Source: DASUBV01 sp036501025 (GTDB taxonomy: Bacteria > Actinomycetota > Actinomycetes > Streptosporangiales > Streptosporangiaceae). Taken from it: a DNA stretch of 64,000 bases. The notes beneath the pieces are model-generated. The model did not search any database, had not been told where the DNA came from, and was given only the letters and a program-made list of their open reading frames with translations. The stretch's first letter is position 1. Every line of letters starts with the position of its first letter. Of the stretch, positions 17,475-26,502 are shown one piece after another. The stretch is from positions 1 to 64,000 of the forward strand of contig DASYBB010000241.1 of NCBI GenBank assembly GCA_036501025.1. The letters are read 5' to 3'. The translations under genes were made by a program, and so were the position numbers.

Positions 17475-18977
17475 ATGAGCACTGAGCTGACCGGGCTGAC
17501 CGCGGCCCAGACGGCGGCCGCCGTGGCCGCCGGGGACGTGTCGGCCGTCGAGGTCACCACGGCCCACCTGGACCAGATCGCCGCTGTCGACCCGCAGGTG
17601 CGGGCGTTCCTGCACGTGGCGCCCGAGCTGGCGCTGGCCGCTGCCCGCGCCGTCGACCAGCGGCGCGCGGCCGGGGAGCCGCTCGGGCCGCTGGCCGGGG
17701 TGCCGCTGGCCCTCAAGGACGTGCTCACCACGGCCGACATGCCGACCACGTGCGGGTCCCGGATCCTGGAGAACTGGCAGCCGCCCTACGACGCCACCAT
17801 CACGCGGCGGCTGCGCGAGGCCGGGGTGATCCTGCTCGGCAAGACCAATATGGACGAGTTCGCGATGGGGTCCTCGACCGAGAACTCCGCGTTCGGGCCG
17901 TCGCACAACCCGTGGGACCTGAGCCGGGTGCCCGGCGGGTCCTCGGGCGGCTCCGCCGCCGCGGTCGCCGCCTACGAGGCGCCGCTGGCCATCGGCACCG
18001 ACACCGGCGGGTCGATCCGGCAGCCCGCCGCCGTCTGCGGCATCGTCGGGGTCAAGCCGACCTACGGCGGGTCGTCCCGGTACGGGCTGGTCGCCTTCGC
18101 CTCGTCCCTGGACACCCCCGGCCCGCTGGCCCGCACCGTGCTGGACGCGGCCCTGCTGCACGAGGTCATGTCCGGGCACGACCCGTGCGACTCCACCTCG
18201 GTCGACGCTCCCGTCCCCCCGGTGGTGGCCGCCGCGCGGCAGGCCGACGTGGAGGGCCTGCGAATCGGCGTGGTCAGCGAGTTCAGCGGGGACGGCTACC
18301 AGCCCGGCGTGCTGGCCCGGTTCCGCGAGGCGGTGGAGCTGCTGGAGTCCCTCGGGGCCAAGGTCACCGAGGTCTCCTGCCCGCACTTCCGGTACGCGCT
18401 GCCGACCTACTACCTGGTCGCCCCCAGCGAGGCCTCGTCCAACCTGGCCCGGTTCGACGCCATGCGCTACGGGCTGCGGGTCGGCGATGACGGCACCCGC
18501 AGCGCCGACGAGGTCATGTCGCTGACCCGGGCCGAGGGGTTCGGCGCGGAGGTCAAGCGGCGGATCATCCTCGGCACCTACGCGCTGTCGAGCGGCTACT
18601 ACGACGCCTACTACGGCAAGGCCCAGCAGGTCCGCACGCTCATCAGCCGGGACTTCGACGCGGCGTTCGAGCAGGTCGACGTGCTCGTCTCGCCGACCAC
18701 GCCGACCACGGCGTTCCCGATCGGCGAGCGGGCTGACGACCCGCTGGCGATGTACCTGGCCGACCTGTGCACCATCCCGTCGGACCTGGCCGGCAACGCT
18801 GCGCTGTCGGTGCCCTGCGGCCTGGCGCCGGAGGACGGCCTGCCGGTGGGACTGCAGGTGATGGCCCCGGCGCTGGCCGATGACCGGGTGTACCGGGTGG
18901 CCGCCGCCGTGGAGGCGGCGCTGGAGCAGCGCTGGGGCGGCCCGCTGCTGGCCCAGGCGGAAGGGATCAGGCCATGA
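17475..18977 (+). CDS. gatA: Glutamyl-tRNA(Gln) amidotransferase subunit A
   Basis: 500 residues; amidase-signature enzyme that frees ammonia from glutamine. The Ser-cisSer-Lys triad is visible: Lys in VPLALKDVLTT, and the serines in VPGGSSGGSAAAVAA and GTDTGGSIRQPAA. The later parts (FGAEVKRRIILGTYALSSGYYDAYYGKAQQVR) are specific for GatA rather than general amidases. The ATG at 17475 is selected because it follows gatC directly; its end overlaps gatB by four bases. Confidence 0.97.
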   Translation: MSTELTGLTAAQTAAAVAAGDVSAVEVTTAHLDQIAAVDPQVRAFLHVAPELALAAARAVDQRRAAGEPLGPLAGVPLALKDVLTTADMPTTCGSRILENWQPPYDATITRRLREAGVILLGKTNMDEFAMGSSTENSAFGPSHNPWDLSRVPGGSSGGSAAAVAAYEAPLAIGTDTGGSIRQPAAVCGIVGVKPTYGGSSRYGLVAFASSLDTPGPLARTVLDAALLHEVMSGHDPCDSTSVDAPVPPVVAAARQADVEGLRIGVVSEFSGDGYQPGVLARFREAVELLESLGAKVTEVSCPHFRYALPTYYLVAPSEASSNLARFDAMRYGLRVGDDGTRSADEVMSLTRAEGFGAEVKRRIILGTYALSSGYYDAYYGKAQQVRTLISRDFDAAFEQVDVLVSPTTPTTAFPIGERADDPLAMYLADLCTIPSDLAGNAALSVPCGLAPEDGLPVGLQVMAPALADDRVYRVAAAVEAALEQRWGGPLLAQAEGIRP

Positions 18978-20479
18978 CGGCACCCGTGCAGGCCCCGGCG
19001 CTGGTCGCCTACGACGACGCGGTGGCCCGGTATGAGCCGGTCATCGGCCTGGAGACGCACGTCGAGCTGGGTACGGCGACCAAGATGTTCTGCGGCTGCC
19101 GCACCGTGTTCGGCGCCGAGCCGAACTCCTCGGTGTGCCCGGTGTGCCTGGGCCTGCCCGGCTCGCTGCCGGTGACCAACCGGGTCGCGATCGAGTACAC
19201 GATCCGCATCGGCCTGGCCCTGAACTGCACCATCGCTACGTGGTCCCGGTTCGCCCGGAAGAACTACTTCTACCCGGACATGCCCAAGGATTACCAGATC
19301 TCGCAGTACGACGAGCCGCTGTGCATCGACGGCTGGCTCGACATCGAGGTCGACGGCCAGCCGGTCCGGATCGGCATCGAGCGCGTCCACCTCGAGGAGG
19401 ACACCGGCAAGTCCCTGCACGTGGGCGGGGCCACCGGCCGCATCCACGGCGCGGACTACTCGCTGGTCGACTACAACCGGGCCGGGATCCCGCTGGTCGA
19501 GGTGGTCACCAAGCCGGTGCCCGGCACCGGCGCGATGGCCCCCGAGGTGGCCCGGGCCTACGTCACCGAGCTCCGCGAATTGCTCCGCGCGCTGGGCGTC
19601 TCCGACGTCCGGATGGAAGAGGGCTCGCTGCGCTGCGACGTGAACACCTCGATCGCGCCGGCCGGGGCGCCGTGGGGGACGCGGACCGAGACCAAGAACG
19701 TCAACTCCCTGCGCTCGGTCGAGCGCGCCGTCCGGTTCGAGATCCAGCGCCAGGCCGGCGTGCTCGACGCGGGCGGGCGGATCATCCAGGAGACCCGGCA
19801 CTTCCAGGAGGCGGCGGGCACGACCATCGCCGGGCGGAGCAAGGAAGAGGCCCAGGACTACCGCTACTTTCCCGAGCCCGACCTGGTGCCGCTGGCCCCG
19901 TCGGCGGAGTGGGTGGACGAGCTGCGGGCCGGCCTGCCCGAGCTGCCCGCGGCCCGCCGCGCCCGGCTGCAGGGCGACTGGGGCCTGTCTGCCCTGGACA
20001 TGACGGCGCTGACCAACGCCGGCGCGCTGGACCTGGTCGAGCAGACCGTCGCGGCCGGCACGACCGCGGCCGACGCCCGCAAGTGGTGGCTCGGCGAGCT
20101 GGCCCGGCGGGCCAACGAGGCCGGCACCGAGCTGGCCGCCCTGCCGGTCACCGCGGCGCAGGTGGCCCGCGTCGCCGCCCTGGTCACCGCCGGGACGCTC
20201 AACGACAAGCTGGCCCGCCAGGTCCTCGACTTCGTTCTCGCGGGCGAGGGCGAGCCGGACGAGATCGTGGCCGCCCGCGGCCTGGCCGTGGTCAGCGACG
20301 ACGGCGCCCTGACGGCGGCCGTGGACGAGGCGATCGCGGCCCACCCGGACATCGCGGCCAAGATCCGGGACGGGAAGACGGCCGCGGCGGGCGCGCTGGT
20401 CGGCGCGGTCATGAAGGCGACGCGCGGCCAGGCCGACGCCGGCCGGGCCCGCGAGCTCATCCTGGACCGCCTCAGCTGA
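18974..20479 (+). CDS. gatB: Glutamyl-tRNA(Gln)/aspartyl-tRNA(Asn) amidotransferase subunit B
   Basis: 501 residues; the kinase-like subunit that phosphorylates the tRNA-bound Glu and then amidates it. Markers are YEPVIGLETHVELGTATKMFC, the zinc-site cysteines (FCGCRTVF ... CPVCLGLPG), ARKNYFYPDMPKDYQISQYD and MRFEIQRQ-like RAVRFEIQRQ, followed by the YqeY-like helical tail. Ends the gatCAB operon. A long gap (793 bases) follows. Confidence 0.97.
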   Translation: MTAPVQAPALVAYDDAVARYEPVIGLETHVELGTATKMFCGCRTVFGAEPNSSVCPVCLGLPGSLPVTNRVAIEYTIRIGLALNCTIATWSRFARKNYFYPDMPKDYQISQYDEPLCIDGWLDIEVDGQPVRIGIERVHLEEDTGKSLHVGGATGRIHGADYSLVDYNRAGIPLVEVVTKPVPGTGAMAPEVARAYVTELRELLRALGVSDVRMEEGSLRCDVNTSIAPAGAPWGTRTETKNVNSLRSVERAVRFEIQRQAGVLDAGGRIIQETRHFQEAAGTTIAGRSKEEAQDYRYFPEPDLVPLAPSAEWVDELRAGLPELPAARRARLQGDWGLSALDMTALTNAGALDLVEQTVAAGTTAADARKWWLGELARRANEAGTELAALPVTAAQVARVAALVTAGTLNDKLARQVLDFVLAGEGEPDEIVAARGLAVVSDDGALTAAVDEAIAAHPDIAAKIRDGKTAAAGALVGAVMKATRGQADAGRARELILDRLS

Positions 20480-21272
20480 GCCGGCCGCGGCTGATTCCGC
20501 CTCGGCGGACGGCCGCGCGGCCGGCCCGCCGGCTAATGCCGTGACCTCGGCGATCGCGGCCCTCGCGTTCAACGCCAGAACGGTGCCGGGCGGCATTCTT
20601 ATAGCAGAAGATCTTCCGGTTCTGGGGGTGCCCGGCGCGTAAGTTCCCTGAATTCTGCGTCCCTCCCGTCAATGTCACAGTTCGGTCTCGGCCTCATTGC
20701 GCGGACCGCGAACAATGTCTGGTAAAATGGCTTAGCACTTACATTGCAGTTGCCGTTGCTTATTACTGCAGCGAGGGCGCGCCACGGCGCGCCCGCCGGG
20801 TCCCCGGCCGGCGCGCGAGCCGGGTTGCGGTCGGTGCGTTCGGGGCGGTCGGCCGCGGCGCAGCGGGCCAATCCGGGCCACGTGACGGGCGGGTGTGGTC
20901 TTGCACGCCAAGGGGTCCTAGCCTGCGGAGAGTCCCGCCGGCCCGCGGAGCGTGTGGCGCTTGAGGCATAAATCGACATCTGTGGCCCACCAGATGGATG
21001 CCCGACCTCAATCGAAGCGTGACCTCCGGCACTTAGGGTGATAGGGGCATCGCTGAATAGCAAGACCGGGTCCGGGTCTTCGGCCACGTCACAGGTTCGC
21101 CTGATACCACGGACCCACTTTCCGGCGATCGTGCCCCGACGCGGGCCCGAGGGCGAGCACGGGCGGCGACGCGGCGGGACAGGACCGGACGCCAGCAGCG
21201 CCGCTGGCCCCGCCGGACCCGGGATATCGGACAGGGAGGCTTAGTGCGCGCTGACTCAGCAGGTGGCGCGCT
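20480..21272. other. 793-base intergenic region, no convincing gene
   Basis: Frames on both strands here lack codon bias and family resemblance. The part from about 20585 to 20765 is clearly AT-richer; it includes a -10-like TAAAAT (20723-20728), and a 9-bp stem GGGCGCGCC/GGCGCGCCC with a two-base gap (20775-20794) follows about 45 bases later, without a T-tract. This could be a short untranslated transcript, but there is no good -35. The last 100 bases carry the upstream region and an AGGTGG ribosome site of the next gene. Confidence 0.5.
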
Positions 21273-23924
21273 ATGAGCATGCCCGCAGCGGCGTGGACGG
21301 CGCTGAGCTCGGCGGCGGCTCTCGCGGGCGCCGGGCTGCTGCTGGTCGGCCGGCAGCAGCCGGAGGCGGTCCGGTCGGCCCGGCGCTGGCTCGCGGGCGC
21401 GGTCCTGCTGTGGGGCGGCGCGGCCGTGATCCGCGGCCTGGGGGCCGGCTCGGTCGGGTCCGCGCTCCCGCTCGCCGTCACCATCCTGCTGACCGTCGTC
21501 GCCCTGCCCGCCCTGGTGATCGGCCTGGCCGGGCTCGGCTCGCCGCGCCCGGCGGGCGGGCGGGCCGGGCTGTTCCAGCTGCGGCTGGCCCGGGCCGAGG
21601 TGCCGTGGCTGGCCGACGGCTGCCTGGTCGGGGCCTCGCTGTTCCTGATCGCCTGGGTCACCGTGCTGTCGTCCGCCTACCCGGGCGCGTCCGTCGGCGC
21701 CGGGTCGTTCGCGACCGACCTGATCGGCCTGCTGGCCGACCTGGTGGTGCTGGGCGGCATCCTGCGGCTGGCGGCACGGGCCGGCTGGCAGGCCCTGACG
21801 ACCGGCCTGGCGCTGCTGCTGGCCACGGCCGGTGACGCCCTGGCCGTCGGCGCCCGGGTCAGCGGCTCGGCCCCCGGCTGGGGGGCGCAGGTGGCCTGGC
21901 TGGCCGGGATCTGCGTGCTCGGCGCCACCCCCCTCGTCGCGCGCCGCCTGCCCCCGGCGGCCCCGTCCGACGACTCCCGGCTGCCCGGCTTCGCGGCGAT
22001 CGGCGTGGCCGCCCTGGCCGTGATCGTGGCCCTGGGCAGTGCGCTGGCCGGCGGCCGCCTCCATCCCGTCGTCATCGTGGCGGTCACTGCCATCGTGCTC
22101 GCGCTGGTCGCCCGGCTGGCCGGGCTGCTCCGGCAGGCGGCGGCGGCGTCCGCGCTGTCCCGCGAGGCCAGCCGGCAGTTCAGTGAGCTGGCCGACCGGA
22201 CCAGCGACGCGGTGCTGGTCTGCGGCCTGCGCGGCCAGATCGAGTACGCCAGCCCGGCCGTGGCGCGGTTCGGGTACGCCCCGGCCGAGCTGATCGGCAC
22301 CGCGCTGGCCGACCTGATCCACCCTGAGGACCGCGCCCGCGGGACGCGCGCCGCCCTGTCGGCGGGCGACAGCTCGGCCGGGCTGGCCCGGCTGGCGTGC
22401 CGGGTCCGGGCCGCCGACGGCACCTGGCGGCACGTGCAGTCCGCGATCTCCCGGTACCGCGAGCCCGGCCTGGCCGACCGGCTGCTGCTGACCGCCCACG
22501 ACGTCAGCGACCAGGTCGCGCTGCGCCGCCAGGTGACGCACCTGACCTTCCACGACGGCGTCACCGGCCTGCCCAACCGGGCCTACCTGGAGGAGCGGGC
22601 CAAGGAGCTGGCGGGCGGGAAGGGCGACGCGGCGGCGGCCATCTTCCTGGACCTGGACGGCTTCACCGCGGTGAACGACTCGGTCGGCCACGGCGCGGGC
22701 GACCTGCTGCTGGCCCAGGCGGCGCGGCGGCTGCGGGCCGCGGTGCCCTCGCACGAGATGGTGGCGCGCTGGGGCGGCGACGAGTTCGCGGTCCTGATCT
22801 CCGACGCGGCCAGCCCGCAGGAGGTCGTGGACGTCGCCGAGCGGCTGGCCGTCGGCATCGCCGCCGAGCCGTTCCAGGTCGCGGACCGGGAAATCCCGCT
22901 GACCGCCAGCGTCGGGGTCGCGCTGTCGGCCGGGGACGACAGCGGCCACCTGCTGCGCAACGCGGACGTGGCGATGTCCCGGGCCAAGGAGGCCGGGGGC
23001 GGCCGGGTCGAGGTGTTCGCCGCGCACATGCACGCGGACGCGGTGCGGCGGCTGGAGCTGGCCACCCAGCTCCGCCAGGCCATCACCGACGGGTCGCTGG
23101 CCATCGAGTACCAGCCCGTGGTCGAGCTGGCCACCGCCCGGGTCACCGGGGTCGAGGCGCTGGTGCGCTGGTCCCCGCACGGCGAGCAGCTGCCGCCCCG
23201 GGAGTTCCTGGGCGTGGCCGAGGACTCGGGGCTCATCGTCCCGCTCGGCGACTGGGTGCTGCGCGAGGCCTGCCGCCAGGCCGCGGCCTGGCGGGAGTCC
23301 GGCTGGCAGATCGGGCTGTCGGTCAACTTCTCGCTCCGGCAGGTCAGCACCGCGCGGTTCGCCGAGTCGGTGCTCGCCGTCCTGGACGAGAGCGGGCTGC
23401 CCTACGGCGCGCTGACGCTGGAGGTCACCGAGCACGTGCTGGTCGAGGGGGCCGAGCCCATGGTCGAGGGCCTGTCCGAGCTGCGGCGGCACGGGGTCCG
23501 GCTCGCCATCGATGACTTCGGGACCGGCTACGCGTCGCTCGCCTACCTGCGCGAGCTGCCCGTCGACATCATCAAGATCGACCCGTCCTTCGTGGCCGGC
23601 CTCGGCATCGACGGCACCCTGGCCCTGCTCACCCGCACCATCGTCCAGGTCGGTCACGACCTGGGCATCGAGGTCGTGGCCGAGGGCATCGAGCGCCCCG
23701 AGCAGCTGGAGCTGCTGCGGGCCATGGGGTGCGGCCTCGGCCAGGGCTACCTGGTGGCCCGCCCGATGACCGCCCGCGGGATCGAGGACCTCGCCGCCGA
23801 GCCCGGCCGCCGCGACGGCGACGGCGACGAGCACGACGGCTGCGGCGCGCCGGCCCGCGAGGACGGTGCCAGCGCGCCGGGCGCCGACCCGGCGTGGCCC
23901 GCGGGACCCGTCGCCATCTCCTAG
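21273..23924 (+). CDS. Membrane PAS-GGDEF-EAL protein (cyclic di-GMP turnover)
   Basis: 883 residues. About 1-285 contain many hydrophobic segments; a PAS domain follows at about 300-420 (FSELADRTSDAVLVCGL, FGYAPAELIGTALADLIHPED). GGDEF is intact (RWGGDEF, residue about 501) but the RxxD inhibition site seen in the other GGDEF-EAL protein of this window is missing (PSHE instead). The EAL domain keeps VEALVRW (about 628), LEVTEHVL, IDDFGTGYASL, KIDPSFV and VVAEGIE. The C-terminal 50 residues are charged and disordered. AGGTGG precedes the ATG. It likely senses a ligand, redox state or light through PAS; the cue is unknown. Confidence 0.92.
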   Translation: MSMPAAAWTALSSAAALAGAGLLLVGRQQPEAVRSARRWLAGAVLLWGGAAVIRGLGAGSVGSALPLAVTILLTVVALPALVIGLAGLGSPRPAGGRAGLFQLRLARAEVPWLADGCLVGASLFLIAWVTVLSSAYPGASVGAGSFATDLIGLLADLVVLGGILRLAARAGWQALTTGLALLLATAGDALAVGARVSGSAPGWGAQVAWLAGICVLGATPLVARRLPPAAPSDDSRLPGFAAIGVAALAVIVALGSALAGGRLHPVVIVAVTAIVLALVARLAGLLRQAAAASALSREASRQFSELADRTSDAVLVCGLRGQIEYASPAVARFGYAPAELIGTALADLIHPEDRARGTRAALSAGDSSAGLARLACRVRAADGTWRHVQSAISRYREPGLADRLLLTAHDVSDQVALRRQVTHLTFHDGVTGLPNRAYLEERAKELAGGKGDAAAAIFLDLDGFTAVNDSVGHGAGDLLLAQAARRLRAAVPSHEMVARWGGDEFAVLISDAASPQEVVDVAERLAVGIAAEPFQVADREIPLTASVGVALSAGDDSGHLLRNADVAMSRAKEAGGGRVEVFAAHMHADAVRRLELATQLRQAITDGSLAIEYQPVVELATARVTGVEALVRWSPHGEQLPPREFLGVAEDSGLIVPLGDWVLREACRQAAAWRESGWQIGLSVNFSLRQVSTARFAESVLAVLDESGLPYGALTLEVTEHVLVEGAEPMVEGLSELRRHGVRLAIDDFGTGYASLAYLRELPVDIIKIDPSFVAGLGIDGTLALLTRTIVQVGHDLGIEVVAEGIERPEQLELLRAMGCGLGQGYLVARPMTARGIEDLAAEPGRRDGDGDEHDGCGAPAREDGASAPGADPAWPAGPVAIS

Positions 23925-24012
23925 GGACCCGCGCCGGCCGCCGTTAGACTGACCCCGCGGGCCGCCGGCGGCCGCAGTCTCGAAGCCGCCACCGACGACA
24001 GGGGACCAGACT

Positions 24013-25605
24013 GTGCCCAGACCCATCGTCCTGGTCGCGGAAGAGCTCTCGCCCGCCGGGATTGCCCTGCTGGACGCCACCTTCGAGGTCCGCTACGCCG
24101 ACGGCAGCGACCGGGCCCAGCTGCTGCCCGCGCTGGCCGACGCCGACGCGGTCATCGTCCGCAGCGCGACCGACATCGACGCCGAGGCGATCGCGGCCGC
24201 GCCCCGGCTCCAGGTCGTCGCCCGCGCCGGGGTCGGCCTGGACAACATCGACGTCGAGGCGGCCACCAAGGCCGGGATCATGGTCGTGAACGCGCCGACC
24301 TCCAACATCGTCAGCGCCGCCGAGCACGCGGTGGCCCTGCTGCTGGCCGTGGCCCGGCACGTGCCCCAGGCCATGGCCTCGCTGCGCCGCGGCGAGTGGA
24401 AGCGCGCCGCCTTCACCGGCGTCGAGCTGCACGGCAAGGTGGCTGGCATCCTCGGCCTGGGCAAGGTCGGCGTGCTGGTCGCCGAGCGGCTGGCCGCGTT
24501 CGGCATGACCGTGGTCGCCTACGACCCGTACGTGGCCGCGGCCCGGGCCAGCGAGCTGGGCGTGCGCCTGGCCGGGCTGAGCGAGCTGCTGGCCGAGGCC
24601 GACTTCATCAGCATCCACCTGCCGCGCACGGCCGACACCATCGGCCTGCTCGGCGACCGCGAGCTGCACCTGGTCAAGCCCGAGGTGCGGATCGTCAACG
24701 CGGCGCGCGGCGGGATCGTGGACGAGGCGGCCCTGGCCCGCGCGCTGTCCAGCGGCCGGGTGGCCGCCGCCGCGCTGGACGTCTACGCCCGCGAGCCCTG
24801 CACCGACAGCCCGCTGTTCGGCTTCGACAACGTCGTCGTCACCCCGCACCTGGGCGCCAGCACGACGGAGGCGCAGGAGAAGGCCGGGACCGACGTGGCC
24901 CGGTCCGTCCGGCTGGCCCTGGCCGGCGAGTTCGTCCCCGACGCCGTCAACGTGCAGGGCGGCGCGGTGGCCGAGGAGATCCGGCCCGGCCTGCCGCTGG
25001 CCGAGCAGCTCGGCCGGATCTTCACCGCCCTGGCGGCCGGCGTCGCGGCCCGGGTCCAGGTCGAGGTCCTCGGGGACATCGCCGCCCACGACGTCCGGGT
25101 CCTGCAGCTGGCCGCGATGAAGGGCATCTTCCTGGACTCCGTCGCGGAGCAGGTCACCTACGTGAACGCGCCCCTGATCGCCCGCGAGCGCGGCGTGGCC
25201 GTGAGCCTCAGCACGGCCCTGGAGTGCCCGGACTGGCGCAACCTGATCCGGCTGCGGGGCACGCTGCCCGGCGGGCAGGTCATCTCGGTCAGCGGCACGC
25301 TCACCGGCCTGCGGCAGGCCGCGAAGATCGTCGAGATCAACGGCTTCGCGACCGAGCTCGCGCCGGCCGATCACATGATGTTCCTCAGCTACACCGACCG
25401 GCCCGGCGTGGTCGGCGTCGTCGGCCAGATCCTCGGCGACCGGGAGATCAACATCGCCGGCATGCAGGTGTGCCGGGACGCCCGCGGCGGCGAGGCGCTC
25501 ATCGCCCTGACCGTCGACTCGGCGGTGCCCGCGGACGCGCGCGAGAAGATCATCGCCGCGATCGGCGCCACCGTGGCCCGGGTCGTCGACCTGAGCACCG
25601 ACTGA
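24013..25605 (+). CDS. serA: D-3-phosphoglycerate dehydrogenase
   Basis: 530 residues, the long actinobacterial form. It opens serine synthesis by oxidising 3-phosphoglycerate with NAD. Residues 1-100 and 285-315 form the substrate domain, with NAD binding at 148-153 (GLGKVG) and catalytic Arg/His in NAARGGIVDE and VTPHLGAST. An ASB domain (about 320-450) and a C-terminal ACT domain (LSYTDRPGVVGVVG, INIAGMQV) that usually binds serine for feedback control follow. The start is GTG with AGGGGACC upstream. Next gene is DUF2630, 46 bases on. Confidence 0.96.
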   Translation: MPRPIVLVAEELSPAGIALLDATFEVRYADGSDRAQLLPALADADAVIVRSATDIDAEAIAAAPRLQVVARAGVGLDNIDVEAATKAGIMVVNAPTSNIVSAAEHAVALLLAVARHVPQAMASLRRGEWKRAAFTGVELHGKVAGILGLGKVGVLVAERLAAFGMTVVAYDPYVAAARASELGVRLAGLSELLAEADFISIHLPRTADTIGLLGDRELHLVKPEVRIVNAARGGIVDEAALARALSSGRVAAAALDVYAREPCTDSPLFGFDNVVVTPHLGASTTEAQEKAGTDVARSVRLALAGEFVPDAVNVQGGAVAEEIRPGLPLAEQLGRIFTALAAGVAARVQVEVLGDIAAHDVRVLQLAAMKGIFLDSVAEQVTYVNAPLIARERGVAVSLSTALECPDWRNLIRLRGTLPGGQVISVSGTLTGLRQAAKIVEINGFATELAPADHMMFLSYTDRPGVVGVVGQILGDREINIAGMQVCRDARGGEALIALTVDSAVPADAREKIIAAIGATVARVVDLSTD

Positions 25606-25651
25606 CCGGCCAGTACAGCTCGCCGTCGCCGGCCGGCCCTAGGCTGGGGCC

Positions 25652-25897
25652 ATGGACGACAAGCAGATCCTCTCGCATATCGACGAGCTCATCGCCACTG
25701 AGCATGACCTGCGCAGCAAGCTGGCGGCGGGCAACCTCTCCAGTGAGGAGGAGCACGCCCGGCTGCGCTCCACGGAGGAGGCCCTGGACCAGTGCTGGGA
25801 CCTGCTCCGCCAGCGGCGGGCCCGCCGTGAGTACGGCGAGGACCCGTCCGGCGCGCTGTCCCGCCCGGCCACCGAGGTCGAGGGCTACCTGCAGTAG
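25652..25897 (+). CDS. DUF2630 family small protein
   Basis: 81 residues: MDDKQILSHIDELIATEHDL, SEEEHARLRSTEEALDQCWDLLRQRRA, ending in GYLQ. This heptad-like, highly charged helical protein is a conserved actinobacterial family of unknown function. It is predicted to be cytoplasmic and all-helical. It follows serA on the same strand but has its own upstream gap. Confidence 0.9.
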   Translation: MDDKQILSHIDELIATEHDLRSKLAAGNLSSEEEHARLRSTEEALDQCWDLLRQRRARREYGEDPSGALSRPATEVEGYLQ

Positions 25898-26003
25898 GCG
25901 CGACCGGCGTGCCACCGGGGGCCGGCGCGAGCGGCGCCCGCGACCTGCCCGCCAGGGCGCTCGCGACGGCGGGACTACGGGTGCGGGATGTCCTAGTTTC
26001 GTA

Positions 26004-26052
26004 TAGAGCTCTTGTGTAGCTCCTCAAGCTATATAGACGTTGCAGAGCTCTA
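26004..26052. promoter_or_regulatory. AT-rich promoter region with two AGAGCTCT sites
   Basis: TAGAGCTCT (26004-26012) and its reverse complement AGAGCTCTA (26044-26052) bracket related motifs GTAGCTC and CAAGCTAT, and an AT-rich TATATAGA that could be a -10 element. The block sits immediately before the small gene starting at 26069. The repeated AGCTC cores suggest binding by a dimeric regulator at two or more sites. Confidence 0.45.
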
Positions 26053-26068
26053 GCGGTACGCTTCTGCC

Positions 26069-26476
26069 ATGACCGCAGGCGAACGCGAGCTCATGGATCG
26101 GGCGCGGGACGTGATCGCGGCCCGGATCACCGCGGAGTACCCGAACTGGGTGGCCGGCCATGACGTGTATGGCTGGCATGCCCAGCGCCTCGACGACGGG
26201 CACCAGGTCCGCGCGACCGGGCCGGACGGCCTGCGCGCCCTGATCGGCGCGGCGCCGCCGTTCTCGACCTGGCACGTGGCGGGCGAGCTGCGCCGGGCGT
26301 TTCCGGGCTGGCACATCTGGCAGGACGGCGGCGGCTTCTGGCACGCGCGGCGCCGCGGGAACTTCCGGCAGGAGCACCAGCCGGGCGCCCCGTTATACGC
26401 GGTGCACGAGCCGGACGCCGCGGCGCTGCGCGAGCGGCTGGCCGAGCAGGAGCGGCAGGAGCCGGCCGCCGGCTGA
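26069..26476 (+). CDS. Hypothetical protein, Trp-rich small actinobacterial type
   Basis: 135 residues. The middle alternates FSTWHVAGELRRAFPGWHIWQDGGGFWHARRRG, a pattern I have seen in uncharacterised actinobacterial proteins, with aromatic residues likely forming a small beta-rich fold; the N- and C-termini are helical and charged. No signal peptide or membrane segment. Codon use is like its neighbours. Its promoter region is unusual (AGAGCTCT repeats), which suggests regulated expression. Function unknown. Confidence 0.72.
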   Translation: MTAGERELMDRARDVIAARITAEYPNWVAGHDVYGWHAQRLDDGHQVRATGPDGLRALIGAAPPFSTWHVAGELRRAFPGWHIWQDGGGFWHARRRGNFRQEHQPGAPLYAVHEPDAAALRERLAEQERQEPAAG

Positions 26477-26502
26477 CGGGCTGGCCTCAGTAGGCTCGCG
26501 CC

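Noticed and set aside
20599..21087. Minus-strand frame of 162 codons in the long intergenic gap
   Set aside because: No codon bias, low-complexity Arg/Pro content, no family resemblance.
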